Assembly: GCA_913060895.1 (NCBI GenBank)
Contig: CAJXSN010000001.1
Location: 248,001-312,000, forward strand
Direction of reading: 5' to 3'
DNA from: an uncultured Sphingomonadaceae bacterium
GTDB taxonomy: Bacteria; Pseudomonadota; Alphaproteobacteria; Sphingomonadales; Sphingomonadaceae
Length of the DNA: 64,000 nt
The notes under the pieces were generated by a model. The model was not told where the DNA came from and ran no database searches. It saw only the letters and a list, made by a program, of their open reading frames with translations. Positions 1 to 7,695 of this stretch are shown here, in pieces (position 1 is the stretch's first letter; each line of letters starts with the position of its first letter). The position numbers and the translations under genes were made by a program.

Positions 1-1655
1 TGATTCGCATACCCCTGACGCTGGCAGCCCTGGCCGCTCTTGCCCTGCCCAGCCCCGCGCTGGCCGATCTGTTGATCGACAATGTCGACGGTGTGCGGAT
101 CGATTCCGATGGAGAACTCGACCGGTTCACCGGGCTATGGGTCGACGATGACGGCCGCGTGAAAGAAATACTGGACCGGCGGGACGACCGGCCCGAAACA
201 GATTTTCGGCTGGATGGAGAAGGCCGTGTCCTCATGCCCGGCCTGATCGACGCCCATTTGCACGTCATGGGTGTAGGCTTCGGCGCGCTGACGCTGGACC
301 TGTCTGACACGACGTCTCTGGCCGAGGCTCAGGCAAAAATTGCCGCATATGCGCAGGAAAACCCTGGCCGTCCGTGGATTTTGGGCGGTGGCTGGAATCA
401 GGAAAAATGGGGTCTTGGCCGTTTTCCTACAGCAGCCGATCTGGACGCCGTGATTCCTGACCGGCCTGTCTGGCTGGAGCGGGTAGATGGCCATGCAGGC
501 TGGGGCAATTCACTCGCTCTGCAGCGGGCAGGCGTGACCGCGGCGACAAAGGAAGTCTCCGGAGGACGGATTGAACGTCTGCCCTCCGGCAAGCCTTCCG
601 GTGTTTTTATCGATGCTGCGGGGGATCTGGTGACCAAGATTATCCCCGAACCACGCCCCAAAGACCGCGATGCCGCGCTGGCCAAGGCGCAAGAGAGACT
701 GCTCGCCCTCGGGATTACTGCTGCAGCGGATATGGGGACCACGCTGGAAGACTGGCAGGCGATGCGCCGCGCCGGAGACGAAGGCCGGCTGAAAATGCGC
801 ATCATGGCCTATGCTGCCGGGATCGATGCGATGGAGGCGATTGCCGGTCCGCGCCCGACGCCCTGGCTGTATGATGACCGGCTACGCCTTGGGGGGGTAA
901 AGCTCTATCTTGACGGTGCGCTGGGATCACGCGGAGCATGGTTGAAGGCGCCCTATGCAGATGATCCTGATAATACGGGACTGCCCTTCCTATCGCCAGC
1001 CCAGATCAGAAACCTTATGAGCCGGGCTGCGATGGATAATTTCCAAGTCGCGGCTCACGCCATCGGTGATGCAGCCAACGCCGAGTTGCTGAGCGCGATC
1101 AAGGAACTGGGTGAAACTTACACTGGCGACCGGCGATGGCGCATCGAGCATGCACAAATCGTCACCCCTGCCGATCTTAGCCGGTTCGGAGAGAACGGGA
1201 TAATTGCCTCGATGCAACCGGTTCACCAGACATCGGACCGCCTTATGGCCGAGGCGCGCCTTGGGTCGGATCGGCTCGGCGGAGCCTATGCATGGAACAG
1301 TATCGCAGGCACCGGCGCACGGCTGGCCTTCGGCTCCGACGCTCCGGTAGAATCGCCCGATCCGACAGCAGGTTTGGTAGCAGCCTTCACCCGCGAGGAT
1401 GCAGACGGCCAGCCCTTTGGCGGCTGGCTGCCGATGGAGGCTGTGTCGCGCGAGGCGGCGCTAAAAGCTTTCACGCAGGATGCCGCCTATGCCGGGTTTG
1501 CCGATGGCCGTTTCGGGCGTTTGGTAGAAGGGGAGCGGGCCGATTTCGTGCTGGTTGATCGTGACCCGATACTTGCCTCCCCTGCCGAACTGCGGGCTAT
1601 GCAAGTTCTGCAGACCTGGATTGGTGGCGAAAGAGTTTACCTGGCCGGAGAATAG
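1..1655 (+). CDS. Exported amidohydrolase, YtcJ-like (5' end cut by one base)
   Basis: Metal-dependent hydrolase of the amidohydrolase superfamily (YtcJ-like, COG1574 type). The window begins with TG followed by an open frame that encodes a clean signal peptide (IRIPLTLAALAALALPSPALA), so the true ATG almost certainly lies one base before the window; the internal TTG at 72 is not needed. Full length would be about 551 residues. Visible family marks are the metal-binding HxH in DAHLHV near residues 86-88, the KLYLDGALGSRGAW block, AHAIGDAAN and RIEHAQIV with further metal-ligand histidines, and the late Asp in FGSDAPVESPDP. The signal peptide predicts a periplasmic enzyme. The substrate cannot be read from sequence; this family includes broad C-N hydrolases. 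It is followed by a 193-bp gap. Confidence 0.88.
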   Translation, partial: IRIPLTLAALAALALPSPALADLLIDNVDGVRIDSDGELDRFTGLWVDDDGRVKEILDRRDDRPETDFRLDGEGRVLMPGLIDAHLHVMGVGFGALTLDLSDTTSLAEAQAKIAAYAQENPGRPWILGGGWNQEKWGLGRFPTAADLDAVIPDRPVWLERVDGHAGWGNSLALQRAGVTAATKEVSGGRIERLPSGKPSGVFIDAAGDLVTKIIPEPRPKDRDAALAKAQERLLALGITAAADMGTTLEDWQAMRRAGDEGRLKMRIMAYAAGIDAMEAIAGPRPTPWLYDDRLRLGGVKLYLDGALGSRGAWLKAPYADDPDNTGLPFLSPAQIRNLMSRAAMDNFQVAAHAIGDAANAELLSAIKELGETYTGDRRWRIEHAQIVTPADLSRFGENGIIASMQPVHQTSDRLMAEARLGSDRLGGAYAWNSIAGTGARLAFGSDAPVESPDPTAGLVAAFTREDADGQPFGGWLPMEAVSREAALKAFTQDAAYAGFADGRFGRLVEGERADFVLVDRDPILASPAELRAMQVLQTWIGGERVYLAGE

Positions 1656-1721
1656 TGGAAAAGTGCAACTCATCCGCTGCCCGCACCGCTTTGGCGAAAA
1701 CCAAGAACCAATCATTTATCT

Positions 1722-1736
1722 ATTGTTTAGAACAAT
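1722..1736. promoter_or_regulatory. Inverted repeat upstream of the first small acidic-tail gene
   Basis: ATTGTT and AACAAT form perfect 6-base arms around TAG, in the 193-bp gap before the gene starting at 1849. The position suits an operator. The regulator is unknown and chance occurrence is possible. Nothing else in the gap is recognisable. Confidence 0.3.
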
Positions 1737-1848
1737 GTGCGAGATGCAATTTGCACCGGTCCATAGCGGTTGCAACAAATCTCTTTCGCGTCGCAACGCG
1801 GCACCCGGGCTCAAGCCGCCCAAAACTTAGTAATTGGAGAATACCATC

Positions 1849-2070
1849 ATGGCATTCCGTAAACTTGTATTGGCAACCGCCGCAGTCGGCCTCGCCGCCG
1901 CCCCTGTTATGGCTGAAGTCTCTACAGAACGCACCCAGCCAGTGGGCGAATCCAGCAAGCTCGCTGGTCAAGGTTCAGCCCTGTATCTTCTCGGCGCAGC
2001 GGTCGTGATTGGTGGCATCATACTGATCGCCGATAGTGACGACGACGATGATGACCCGGTCAGCGCATAA
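1849..2070 (+). CDS. Small exported membrane protein with acidic C-terminus (paralogue 1)
   Basis: Unrecognised 73-residue protein. Residues 1-22 form a signal peptide ending in APVMA. A short polar stretch follows, then one hydrophobic segment (ALYLLGAAVVIGGIILIA, about residues 47-64), and the tail is a run of aspartates (SDDDDDD) ending PVSA. I chose the ATG at 1849 because GGAG lies ten bases upstream and the signal peptide begins there; an in-frame TTG at 1834 would overlap that ribosome site. The architecture matches the next gene closely, so the two are tandem paralogues. A terminator-like hairpin follows immediately, which suggests independent transcription. The function is unknown; the topology predicts an inner-membrane anchor after signal cleavage. 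Confidence 0.75.
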   Translation: MAFRKLVLATAAVGLAAAPVMAEVSTERTQPVGESSKLAGQGSALYLLGAAVVIGGIILIADSDDDDDDPVSA

Positions 2071-2115
2071 ACTTAATGGTTTCGAGGCTGTAAGCTGCCT
2101 CATTGCCCAGAAATA

Positions 2116-2150
2116 TGGGGCTCGTGAGACAATCGCGGGCCCCATTTTGT
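2116..2150 (+). terminator. Intrinsic terminator after the first small acidic-tail gene
   Basis: TGGGGC pairs with GCCCCA across a 17-base loop and is followed by TTTTGTT. It separates the two tandem small genes into independent units. Confidence 0.6.
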
Positions 2151-2287
2151 TGGTAATCCAGTCAAAATTCCTATGAATTGTGGCGCGAAGGCCACGGTCA
2201 GGGGCCACATTGGGCTTGCACGGAATGCGACCGGTCTCTAATACGGCCTCTGAAATCACTAAGTTTATGGTTCAGGAGACCAATATT

Positions 2288-2503
2288 ATGAAGCTTCGTA
2301 CTCTCGCCGTAGCAGCCGCTGCAGTTTCGCTTGCAACCGCGCCTGTCGCAGCTGAAATCGTTTCCGAGCGTTCCGCTCCGACAACCAATGCAAGCGAAGT
2401 CGGTGGCAGTGGTGTTATTCTCGCACTGCTCGCTGCAGCTGCTGTAATCGGCGGCATCGTAATCGCTGCTGACGGTGGCGACGACGACGCGGTTAGCTCG
2501 TAA
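2288..2503 (+). CDS. Small exported membrane protein with acidic C-terminus (paralogue 2)
   Basis: This 71-residue protein is a paralogue of the product at 1849-2070. It has a signal peptide ending in APVAA, the motif EIVSERSAP (EVSTERTQP in its partner), a hydrophobic segment around residues 43-60 with the shared VIGGI core, and the tail DGGDDDAVSS. AGGAG lies nine bases before the ATG at 2288; the earlier in-frame ATG at 2267 lacks a ribosome site. It is followed by a strong terminator and has its own 137-bp leader. No function can be assigned. Duplication of such a short protein, with conserved N-terminal SER/TER and C-terminal acidic motifs, suggests a real selected family rather than a spurious ORF. 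Confidence 0.75.
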   Translation: MKLRTLAVAAAAVSLATAPVAAEIVSERSAPTTNASEVGGSGVILALLAAAAVIGGIVIAADGGDDDAVSS

Positions 2504-2530
2504 GCTTCACGCGAATTTATGAATTTCAAG

Positions 2531-2561
2531 AAAGCGGGGCCTTCGGGCTCCGCTTTTTTTG
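2531..2561 (+). terminator. Strong intrinsic terminator
   Basis: AAAGCGGGGC pairs with GCTCCGCTTT around a CTTCGG loop (one G-T wobble), followed by an uninterrupted T run. It lies 28 bases after the stop of the second small acidic-tail gene. Confidence 0.85.
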
Positions 2562-2697
2562 TGCCCACCAAAAACCCTTACCAATACCAGATAAAAGGAC
2601 AGTGTCTGAGTTGGGCAGCCTGAATTTGCTTAACTCATCGGGACGCTAGGCCATTTGATAGCCGGCCGCTTTGTAAGGTCAGCCAATATTTTTCCCG

Positions 2698-3495
2698 TCA
2701 GATACTTTTCGCAGGCCCCTCTTTGGGAATGTTCCGGTCTGCCTTGGCTCGCCTCCGTTCACCAAACCGCATCAACAAAAGCGACCCTTCGTACAAAATG
2801 TACAATGGCAGGGCCAATATGAGCTGCGATCCCGGATCGGGCGGAGTCACAATCGCTGCAACTGCCACCACACCCACGATGACATAGCGCCGCGCCTTGG
2901 ACAATTGTTCGCGGCTGACAATTCCGGCCCGGTTGAGCAGCAGAAGCAAGACCGGCAACAGGAAACTGATCCCGAATGCGAGAATGAATTGCATTACCAG
3001 ACTGAGGTAATCGCCTGCGGCCGGCAGGGCTTGTATATCCAGTCCGCCAGCTTGACCTTCAAATCCGAGAAACCAGCGGAAAGCAGTTGGCATGACTACG
3101 AAATAAGCCAGAGACGCGCCAGCAGTGAACAGGATCGGCGTGGCAAACAGGAAGGGGAGAAATGCCTTCTTCTCTTTTGCATACAATCCTGGGGCGATGA
3201 ACGCCCACATCTGGTTCGCAATGACAGGGAAGCTGAAACAAAAGGCAGCAAACAGCGCGACTTTCAACTCCACGAAAAACACTTCGTACAGTTTGGTGTA
3301 GATCAGTCGCCCTTCGCCCGGCGGAAATGCATCGGTCAACGGCTGAGCCAGAAAAGCCAGAATATTGTCCGCGAAGTAGAAGCAGATCGCAAATGCGACA
3401 GCCAGCGCCGCGACCGCTCGAACCAGCCGGGTACGCAGCTCGATCAGATGATCGAGCAGCGGTGCCTGCGTTTGATCGAGATCATCATCAGCCAT
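2698..3495 (-). CDS. tatC: Sec-independent translocase subunit TatC
   Basis: TatC is the six-helix receptor of the twin-arginine pathway; with TatB it binds the RR signal peptide of folded proteins at the inner membrane. The 265-residue product has the usual cytoplasmic N-terminus with LLDHLIELRTRL, the conserved periplasmic-loop region FKVALFA/WAFIAPGLY, and six hydrophobic segments. Its length is normal for the family. It is last in a tatA-tatB-tatC cluster, with only three bases between it and tatB. Downstream is a ~190-bp gap and then the convergent small acidic-tail genes. The C-terminal tail is rich in Lys and Arg (ERRRAKADRN), as expected for a cytoplasmic end. Confidence 0.97.
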   Translation of the reverse strand: MADDDLDQTQAPLLDHLIELRTRLVRAVAALAVAFAICFYFADNILAFLAQPLTDAFPPGEGRLIYTKLYEVFFVELKVALFAAFCFSFPVIANQMWAFIAPGLYAKEKKAFLPFLFATPILFTAGASLAYFVVMPTAFRWFLGFEGQAGGLDIQALPAAGDYLSLVMQFILAFGISFLLPVLLLLLNRAGIVSREQLSKARRYVIVGVVAVAAIVTPPDPGSQLILALPLYILYEGSLLLMRFGERRRAKADRNIPKEGPAKSI

Positions 3496-3498
3496 CTA

Positions 3499-3942
3499 TC
3501 AACTCTGCTTGGGCGCAGGCGAAATATCAGGGGCATCCGCTGTGGATGTGTCCGCTGTGGTATCTACCCCGGCATCGACGCTGGTAGTGTCTGCGTCATC
3601 TCCAGCCTCACCGCTGGCACCTGCATTGCGCGCCTTTGCCTGCGCCTCCCGCGCTTCCGCTGCCGAAAGTGTATCGGTGCGCTGATCCAGCGGGGTCATC
3701 TGCTCGTCTGGATATTGCGCCATGATCTTGGCGTTCTGCTCGCGCCATTTCTTGTCGAGATCTTCCATTTCCGCCTCGCGCACCATCGCATCGATACCGG
3801 TGCGGAAATGCGCAGTGGTTTGGCGGAACTTCCCGATCCAGCGTCCGGCTGTGCGCATGGCATGAGGCAATTCTTTGGGCCCGATAGCAAAAATCGCTAC
3901 GATGGCGATCACTAGCAACTCGGGCGCGCCGATATCGAACAT
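3499..3942 (-). CDS. tatB: Sec-independent translocase subunit TatB
   Basis: TatB is a single-helix partner of TatC in twin-arginine export. The 147-residue product starts MFDIGAPELLVIAIVAIFAIGP, a membrane helix ending in the hinge GPKELP, followed by an amphipathic helix (AMRTAGRWIGKFRQ), which is the diagnostic layout. The rest is a charged, low-complexity tail with repeated Asp, Thr and Ala after residue 85. It lies between tatA and tatC, 22 bases after tatA and 3 before tatC, clearly in one operon. Confidence 0.95.
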   Translation of the reverse strand: MFDIGAPELLVIAIVAIFAIGPKELPHAMRTAGRWIGKFRQTTAHFRTGIDAMVREAEMEDLDKKWREQNAKIMAQYPDEQMTPLDQRTDTLSAAEAREAQAKARNAGASGEAGDDADTTSVDAGVDTTADTSTADAPDISPAPKQS

Positions 3943-3964
3943 GGTTCAGCCTACCGCGTGCGCC

Positions 3965-4207
3965 TCAAGCGTTCTTGTCGACAGGTTCGGTTGACTTGGT
4001 CTCGTTTACAGGCGGCGTATCGACACCCGGGCCGGTAATTCGTGTAGAGCTGTCATCAACAGGCTTCTCGTCATCATTCAGCCCTTTCTTGAAACTGCTG
4101 ACGCCTTTGCCGAAATCGCCCATCATTTCAGAAATACGGCCGCGCCCGAACAAGACGAGAATTACGACTGCAACGATAATGATTTGCCAGATACCGATTT
4201 GTCCCAT
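3965..4207 (-). CDS. tatA: Sec-independent translocase subunit TatA
   Basis: TatA is the pore-forming or membrane-thinning subunit that oligomerises during twin-arginine export. The 80-residue product has an N-terminal helix (IGIWQIIIVAVVILVLFG), the hinge FGRGRISEMM (most relatives have Lys where this has Arg), the amphipathic helix DFGKGVSSFKKGL, and a flexible acidic tail. It is the first gene of tatABC and lies 59 bases beyond the end of scpB, so it may be read through from the argS-scpB cluster or have its own promoter in that gap. Confidence 0.96.
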   Translation of the reverse strand: MGQIGIWQIIIVAVVILVLFGRGRISEMMGDFGKGVSSFKKGLNDDEKPVDDSSTRITGPGVDTPPVNETKSTEPVDKNA

Positions 4208-4266
4208 GGGACGTCTCCAAAAATGAATGTGTCACCGATATAGGCGCTATAAGCAGTGTGCGCCAG

Positions 4267-4902
4267 TCAGGCTTCGTTATCGACCTGCCGATTGCTTATC
4301 GAGCGATCGTCCGGAGTAGCTACTGCTTCGTCTCGCTCACCCGACAACGTATCGAAAACATCGTCCACAGGATCAAGCAGACCAGAGGCTCGCAATTCAT
4401 CGATACCGGGCAAATCGCGGCGGCTTGCAAGTCCGAAATGGGCTAGAAAATCAGGTGTGGTGGCGTAAATTATAGGGCGTCCGGGCACCTCGCGTCGTCC
4501 GGCGGCACGCACCCAACCCGCTTCCATCAGCACGTCCAGCGTACCCTTCGCTGTCTGTACGCCGCGAATGGCTTCTATCTCGGCTCGACTGACCGGCTCA
4601 TGATAGGCGATGATTGCCAGCACTTCGGTTCCGGCGCGGCTCAGGCGGCGGACCTGCTCCTTCTCACGCCGCAATATATGCGCCAGATCGGGGGCCGTCT
4701 GGAATTGCCAACGCTTACCCCGTTCGACCAGAGCGATGCCGCGCTTGCTGTAATGTTTGGCCAGGTTGCGCAATCCCTCGCGCACATCGCTGGCAGCGAC
4801 ATCGCCCAGATGAATGACCAAGGCATCCACCGTCAGCGGATCTTCCGAAGCAAACAATGTCGCCTCGATCGCGCGCTCCATGTCATCGGACGCGTCGCTC
4901 AT
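4267..4902 (-). CDS. scpB: Segregation and condensation protein B
   Basis: ScpB is the winged-helix partner that, with the kleisin ScpA, loads and regulates the SMC condensin. The 211-residue product carries the family pattern AIEATLFASEDPLTVDAL at the N-terminus and two winged-helix domains, with LAIIAYHEPVSRAEIEAIRGV near residues 95-115 as the signature. The start ATG overlaps the scpA stop by four bases, so translation is probably coupled, giving matched amounts of the two subunits. The last ~30 residues (after LASRRDLPGIDEL) are acidic and variable, as usual. Confidence 0.95.
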   Translation of the reverse strand: MSDASDDMERAIEATLFASEDPLTVDALVIHLGDVAASDVREGLRNLAKHYSKRGIALVERGKRWQFQTAPDLAHILRREKEQVRRLSRAGTEVLAIIAYHEPVSRAEIEAIRGVQTAKGTLDVLMEAGWVRAAGRREVPGRPIIYATTPDFLAHFGLASRRDLPGIDELRASGLLDPVDDVFDTLSGERDEAVATPDDRSISNRQVDNEA

Positions 4903-5717
4903 GCCGGCATCCGAACGCGGCGAAGTTTAAGGGGGCCGAAAATCTCATCCTGAGCCAGTTCCGCCCGGCCCTGACGCGCCAATTCCAGCGCAGCCACGAA
5001 GCTGGACGCCATTGCAGACCGTCGCAGGCGCGGTTCGGCATGAGGCGGCTGGAAATCTTCCAAGGCAATCCAGTCCAGTGTCACACCAAGCATTGAGGAA
5101 ACGCGGTCGAGCGCGCTCTCCAATGTCATCACTGGACGCTCGCGCACCATATGGACGGCGGGCGCTGTGCGTGCCTTCACCTGTCCGTAAGCTTGTACGA
5201 CATCGAACCAATCGCATTTCCATGCAGTCATCCGGTCGATCCGCAAACCCTCTGGCGAGGGACGCAGAAACACATCGCGCCCTACCCGATCCCGCGCCAT
5301 CAGACGCGCCGCCGCCTCGCGCATCGCACCCAGGCGCTGTAGCCGTAATTGCAAGCGCAGGGCCAGCTCTTCAGGGCTCGGATCCTCTTGCTCTTCCTTG
5401 GGAAGCAGCATGGCGGATTTGAGGTAAGCCAGCCACGCGGCCATCACCAGATAATCGGCCGCTAACTCCAGTTTCAGTGCTTCTGCGGTATCGAGAAAAT
5501 CGAGATATTGATCGACCAGCGACAGAATTGATATCTGCAACAGATCGACTTTCTGTCGCCGTGCCAGATCCAGCAGCAGGTCTAGCGGCCCCTCCCACCC
5601 GTCAAGCGCCAGATACAGCGCGCCCTGATCCGTGGTTCCGGGCGCGGCAATGCCCTGCCAATCATTGTCCATTGCGCCTGTATCGGGCTGGCCGAGGATC
5701 AATGCTTCTTCGCTCAT
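4899..5717 (-). CDS. scpA: Segregation and condensation protein A (kleisin)
   Basis: ScpA is the kleisin subunit that bridges the SMC heads and binds ScpB. The 272-residue product has the conserved N-terminal block LDGWEGPLDLLLDLARRQKVD (about residues 38-58) followed by LVDQYLDFL and ADYLVMAAWLAYLKSAMLLP, all typical. The C-terminal winged helix (SSFVAALELARQGRAELAQ) contacts the SMC head. The first ~35 residues are a variable acidic leader. It overlaps nagZ upstream and scpB downstream by four bases each, so three genes are translationally chained. Confidence 0.95.
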   Translation of the reverse strand: MSEEALILGQPDTGAMDNDWQGIAAPGTTDQGALYLALDGWEGPLDLLLDLARRQKVDLLQISILSLVDQYLDFLDTAEALKLELAADYLVMAAWLAYLKSAMLLPKEEQEDPSPEELALRLQLRLQRLGAMREAAARLMARDRVGRDVFLRPSPEGLRIDRMTAWKCDWFDVVQAYGQVKARTAPAVHMVRERPVMTLESALDRVSSMLGVTLDWIALEDFQPPHAEPRLRRSAMASSFVAALELARQGRAELAQDEIFGPLKLRRVRMPA

Positions 5718-6736
5718 GCAGAAATCCTGGCCGCATCCAGCAAGGCATCGCGCTTTGCCAGCAATTCATCTCGCTCGGCCGTATCGGTTGTGGATGCCAT
5801 AGCGGCGTGAACCCGCTCCAGTCGCGTGCGGCTGCCTTCACCGATTGAAGAGCAGGTCTCTGCAATCGCAATCATATCATCCATCCGGCCCCAGCAATTC
5901 AGAACGATATCGCATCCTGCCGCCAATGCCCGCTGCGAGCGTTCGGCAATGCTGCCTTGCAATGCCTGCATATCGATATCATCGGTCAGCAGCAGCCCGT
6001 CAAAGCCGATGGCCGCGCGAATGATGTCTTTGATGACCGTAGGCGACTGGGTTGCCGGATAGTCTGCATCCCACTGTGTAAACACGATGTGCGCGCTCAT
6101 CCCCAGCGGCGCATCGGACAGTGCGCGGAACGGCGCAATATCGGTTTCCAGCTCCTCTGAAGAAGCGTGGACGATCGGCATTTCCTTGTGGCTGTCGCAT
6201 GTTGCGCGGCCATGACCCGGCATATGTTTCAGGCACCCCACCACACCGCCTCGCTGCATTCCATCCAGCAAGGCGCGGCCTAATGCCGCCACCTGAACAG
6301 GATCGCTGCCCAGTGCGCGATCGCCGATTACATCATCGGTTTCCGGGCGGCGGACATCCATCGGCGCATGGTAATCCACGCTGATACCGACACCGGCCAG
6401 CTCCATCGCCATTGCCTGCGCATTGACCCGCACCGCTTCAATCGCGCTGGCCGGAGCGATTTCGTACAAATTGGCGAAAACCTCACCTGCGGGGTAGCGC
6501 GTCCACACGGGCGGCTTCATCCGCGCGACCCGCCCGCCTTCCTGATCGATCGATATTATCAACTGGTCGCGCCCGTGAATTTCCCGCAAATCGCCGGTCA
6601 ATTTGCGCAGTTGCTCTGCGTCCTCGCAATTACGGGCAAACAAGATGTAGCCAGCCGGATCGGCCTCGCGGAAAAAGTCGCGCTCCTTTACGCTAAGCTC
6701 TGGGCCGGAAAGTCCGAAGATTGCAGGCGTTTTCAT
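5714..6736 (-). CDS. nagZ: Beta-N-acetylhexosaminidase NagZ
   Basis: NagZ is a cytoplasmic glycoside hydrolase family 3 enzyme that removes N-acetylglucosamine from anhydro-muropeptides during cell-wall recycling. The 340-residue product shows the NagZ signature loop KHMPGHGRATCDSHKEMP, which carries the catalytic Asp-His dyad, the nucleophile region LLTDDIDMQAL, and an N-terminus IFGLSGPELSVKE typical of the family. I start at the ATG at 6736; the in-frame TTG at 6772 lies inside the loop of an inverted repeat that looks like the terminator of the upstream gene and would add a non-conserved extension. The stop overlaps scpA by four bases. Confidence 0.93.
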   Translation of the reverse strand: MKTPAIFGLSGPELSVKERDFFREADPAGYILFARNCEDAEQLRKLTGDLREIHGRDQLIISIDQEGGRVARMKPPVWTRYPAGEVFANLYEIAPASAIEAVRVNAQAMAMELAGVGISVDYHAPMDVRRPETDDVIGDRALGSDPVQVAALGRALLDGMQRGGVVGCLKHMPGHGRATCDSHKEMPIVHASSEELETDIAPFRALSDAPLGMSAHIVFTQWDADYPATQSPTVIKDIIRAAIGFDGLLLTDDIDMQALQGSIAERSQRALAAGCDIVLNCWGRMDDMIAIAETCSSIGEGSRTRLERVHAAMASTTDTAERDELLAKRDALLDAARISA

Positions 6737-6753
6737 GCCGGTCAGACTCGCAA

Positions 6754-6788
6754 GAAACCCCGCAACCTGCAAGAGGGAGCGGGGTTTC
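6754..6788 (-). terminator. Hairpin between the SPOR gene and nagZ
   Basis: Perfect 10-base arms GAAACCCCGC and GCGGGGTTTC are separated by 15 bases. The hairpin lies after the SPOR-gene stop and 18 bases before the nagZ ATG. On the minus strand the T run after the stem is weak (TTTCTTG), so it may attenuate rather than fully terminate transcription into nagZ-scpAB. Confidence 0.6.
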
Positions 6789-6835
6789 GAATGTGGATAC
6801 GATAAGGGCGGAAATTCCTGCCCGATCCGGTCAGA

Positions 6836-7693
6836 TCACGGCTTTACCTGACAAGCCACACCGTCTGCCTTGAGTGCAGTGCAAAGGCGGTTGGCCGCTG
6901 CCATGTCGCCAGGTGTTGCCTGCAGACGGAACACCTTGCCGATGTCAGCCTCGCCCTCGACAATACGGTACCGCACGCCGGAAAGCGCACTGGTCTGGCG
7001 GTTTAGCTGGCGCCAGCCCGCTTCTGCCGTAGCCTTGTTGGAATAGGCGCCGACTTGCACACCGGGACCGCTGGGTGAACCTGAAGCGGCAGCACTGCCT
7101 GTATTGCCTGCGCTGGGCGTGCCGGCGGCCGAACCATCGGCAGCATCAGAGCCTTTATCCGCGTTTCGATCATTATTGCTTGGCGCATCGACGCTGGGGC
7201 GCACCGCTGTGTTGCTGCCAGAGGCACCATCGGCCAAGCGCCCTTCGCGGGTTTCGCCTTCACCCACTGCCGGAGCAACATCTCCTGTGCCGGGGAATTC
7301 CTTGCCCCCGGCATCATCGGGACGACGTTTGTAATCGCCCTCTGGCGCCTCGATCGTGCTGCCATCGGCAACCAGTTCCGGATCAGGCCCGCGATTGGAG
7401 AAAAACCAGATGCCTCCTACCAGCAGAGCAAGCGCCAGCAATCCGAGCATGACAAATCCGACCAGCCGTCCTGTATCGACACTGTCGTCATCGGCATAAT
7501 CACTGGATTCCAGCCACGGCAAGGCTTCGTCATCGCCGTCCAGATCAAGGCCGTCATCCTCGATCTCCGAATTTAGCGGTGCGCCGTCTTCGCCCCATTC
7601 TTCGTCCTGATCCTGTACCGTTTCATACGCGGTGGTGTAATCTTCACCCTCTTGGTTCAGATCATCAGACCCGTTTTTTTCGCCCCCGTACAT
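6836..7693 (-). CDS. SPOR-domain membrane protein
   Basis: A bitopic inner-membrane protein with a C-terminal SPOR domain, which binds denuded glycan strands of septal peptidoglycan. Of 285 residues, the first ~75 are very acidic (runs of Asp and Glu), then comes one membrane helix (GFVMLGLLALALLVGGIWFF), a long low-complexity Gly/Ala/Ser/Asp linker, and the SPOR domain from GVQVGAYSNKATAEAGW to the end. I prefer the ATG at 7693, eight bases after GAGGAG, to the GTG at 7699. The gene directly follows argS. The context with nagZ fits a role in division or wall turnover; the exact partner is unknown. Confidence 0.88.
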   Translation of the reverse strand: MYGGEKNGSDDLNQEGEDYTTAYETVQDQDEEWGEDGAPLNSEIEDDGLDLDGDDEALPWLESSDYADDDSVDTGRLVGFVMLGLLALALLVGGIWFFSNRGPDPELVADGSTIEAPEGDYKRRPDDAGGKEFPGTGDVAPAVGEGETREGRLADGASGSNTAVRPSVDAPSNNDRNADKGSDAADGSAAGTPSAGNTGSAAASGSPSGPGVQVGAYSNKATAEAGWRQLNRQTSALSGVRYRIVEGEADIGKVFRLQATPGDMAAANRLCTALKADGVACQVKP

Positions 7694-7695
7694 CG

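Noticed and set aside
2905-3915. Long plus-strand open frame of 336 codons
   Set aside because: It is the antisense of tatC and tatB, which have clear family motifs; the plus-strand product shows no domain or ribosome site.
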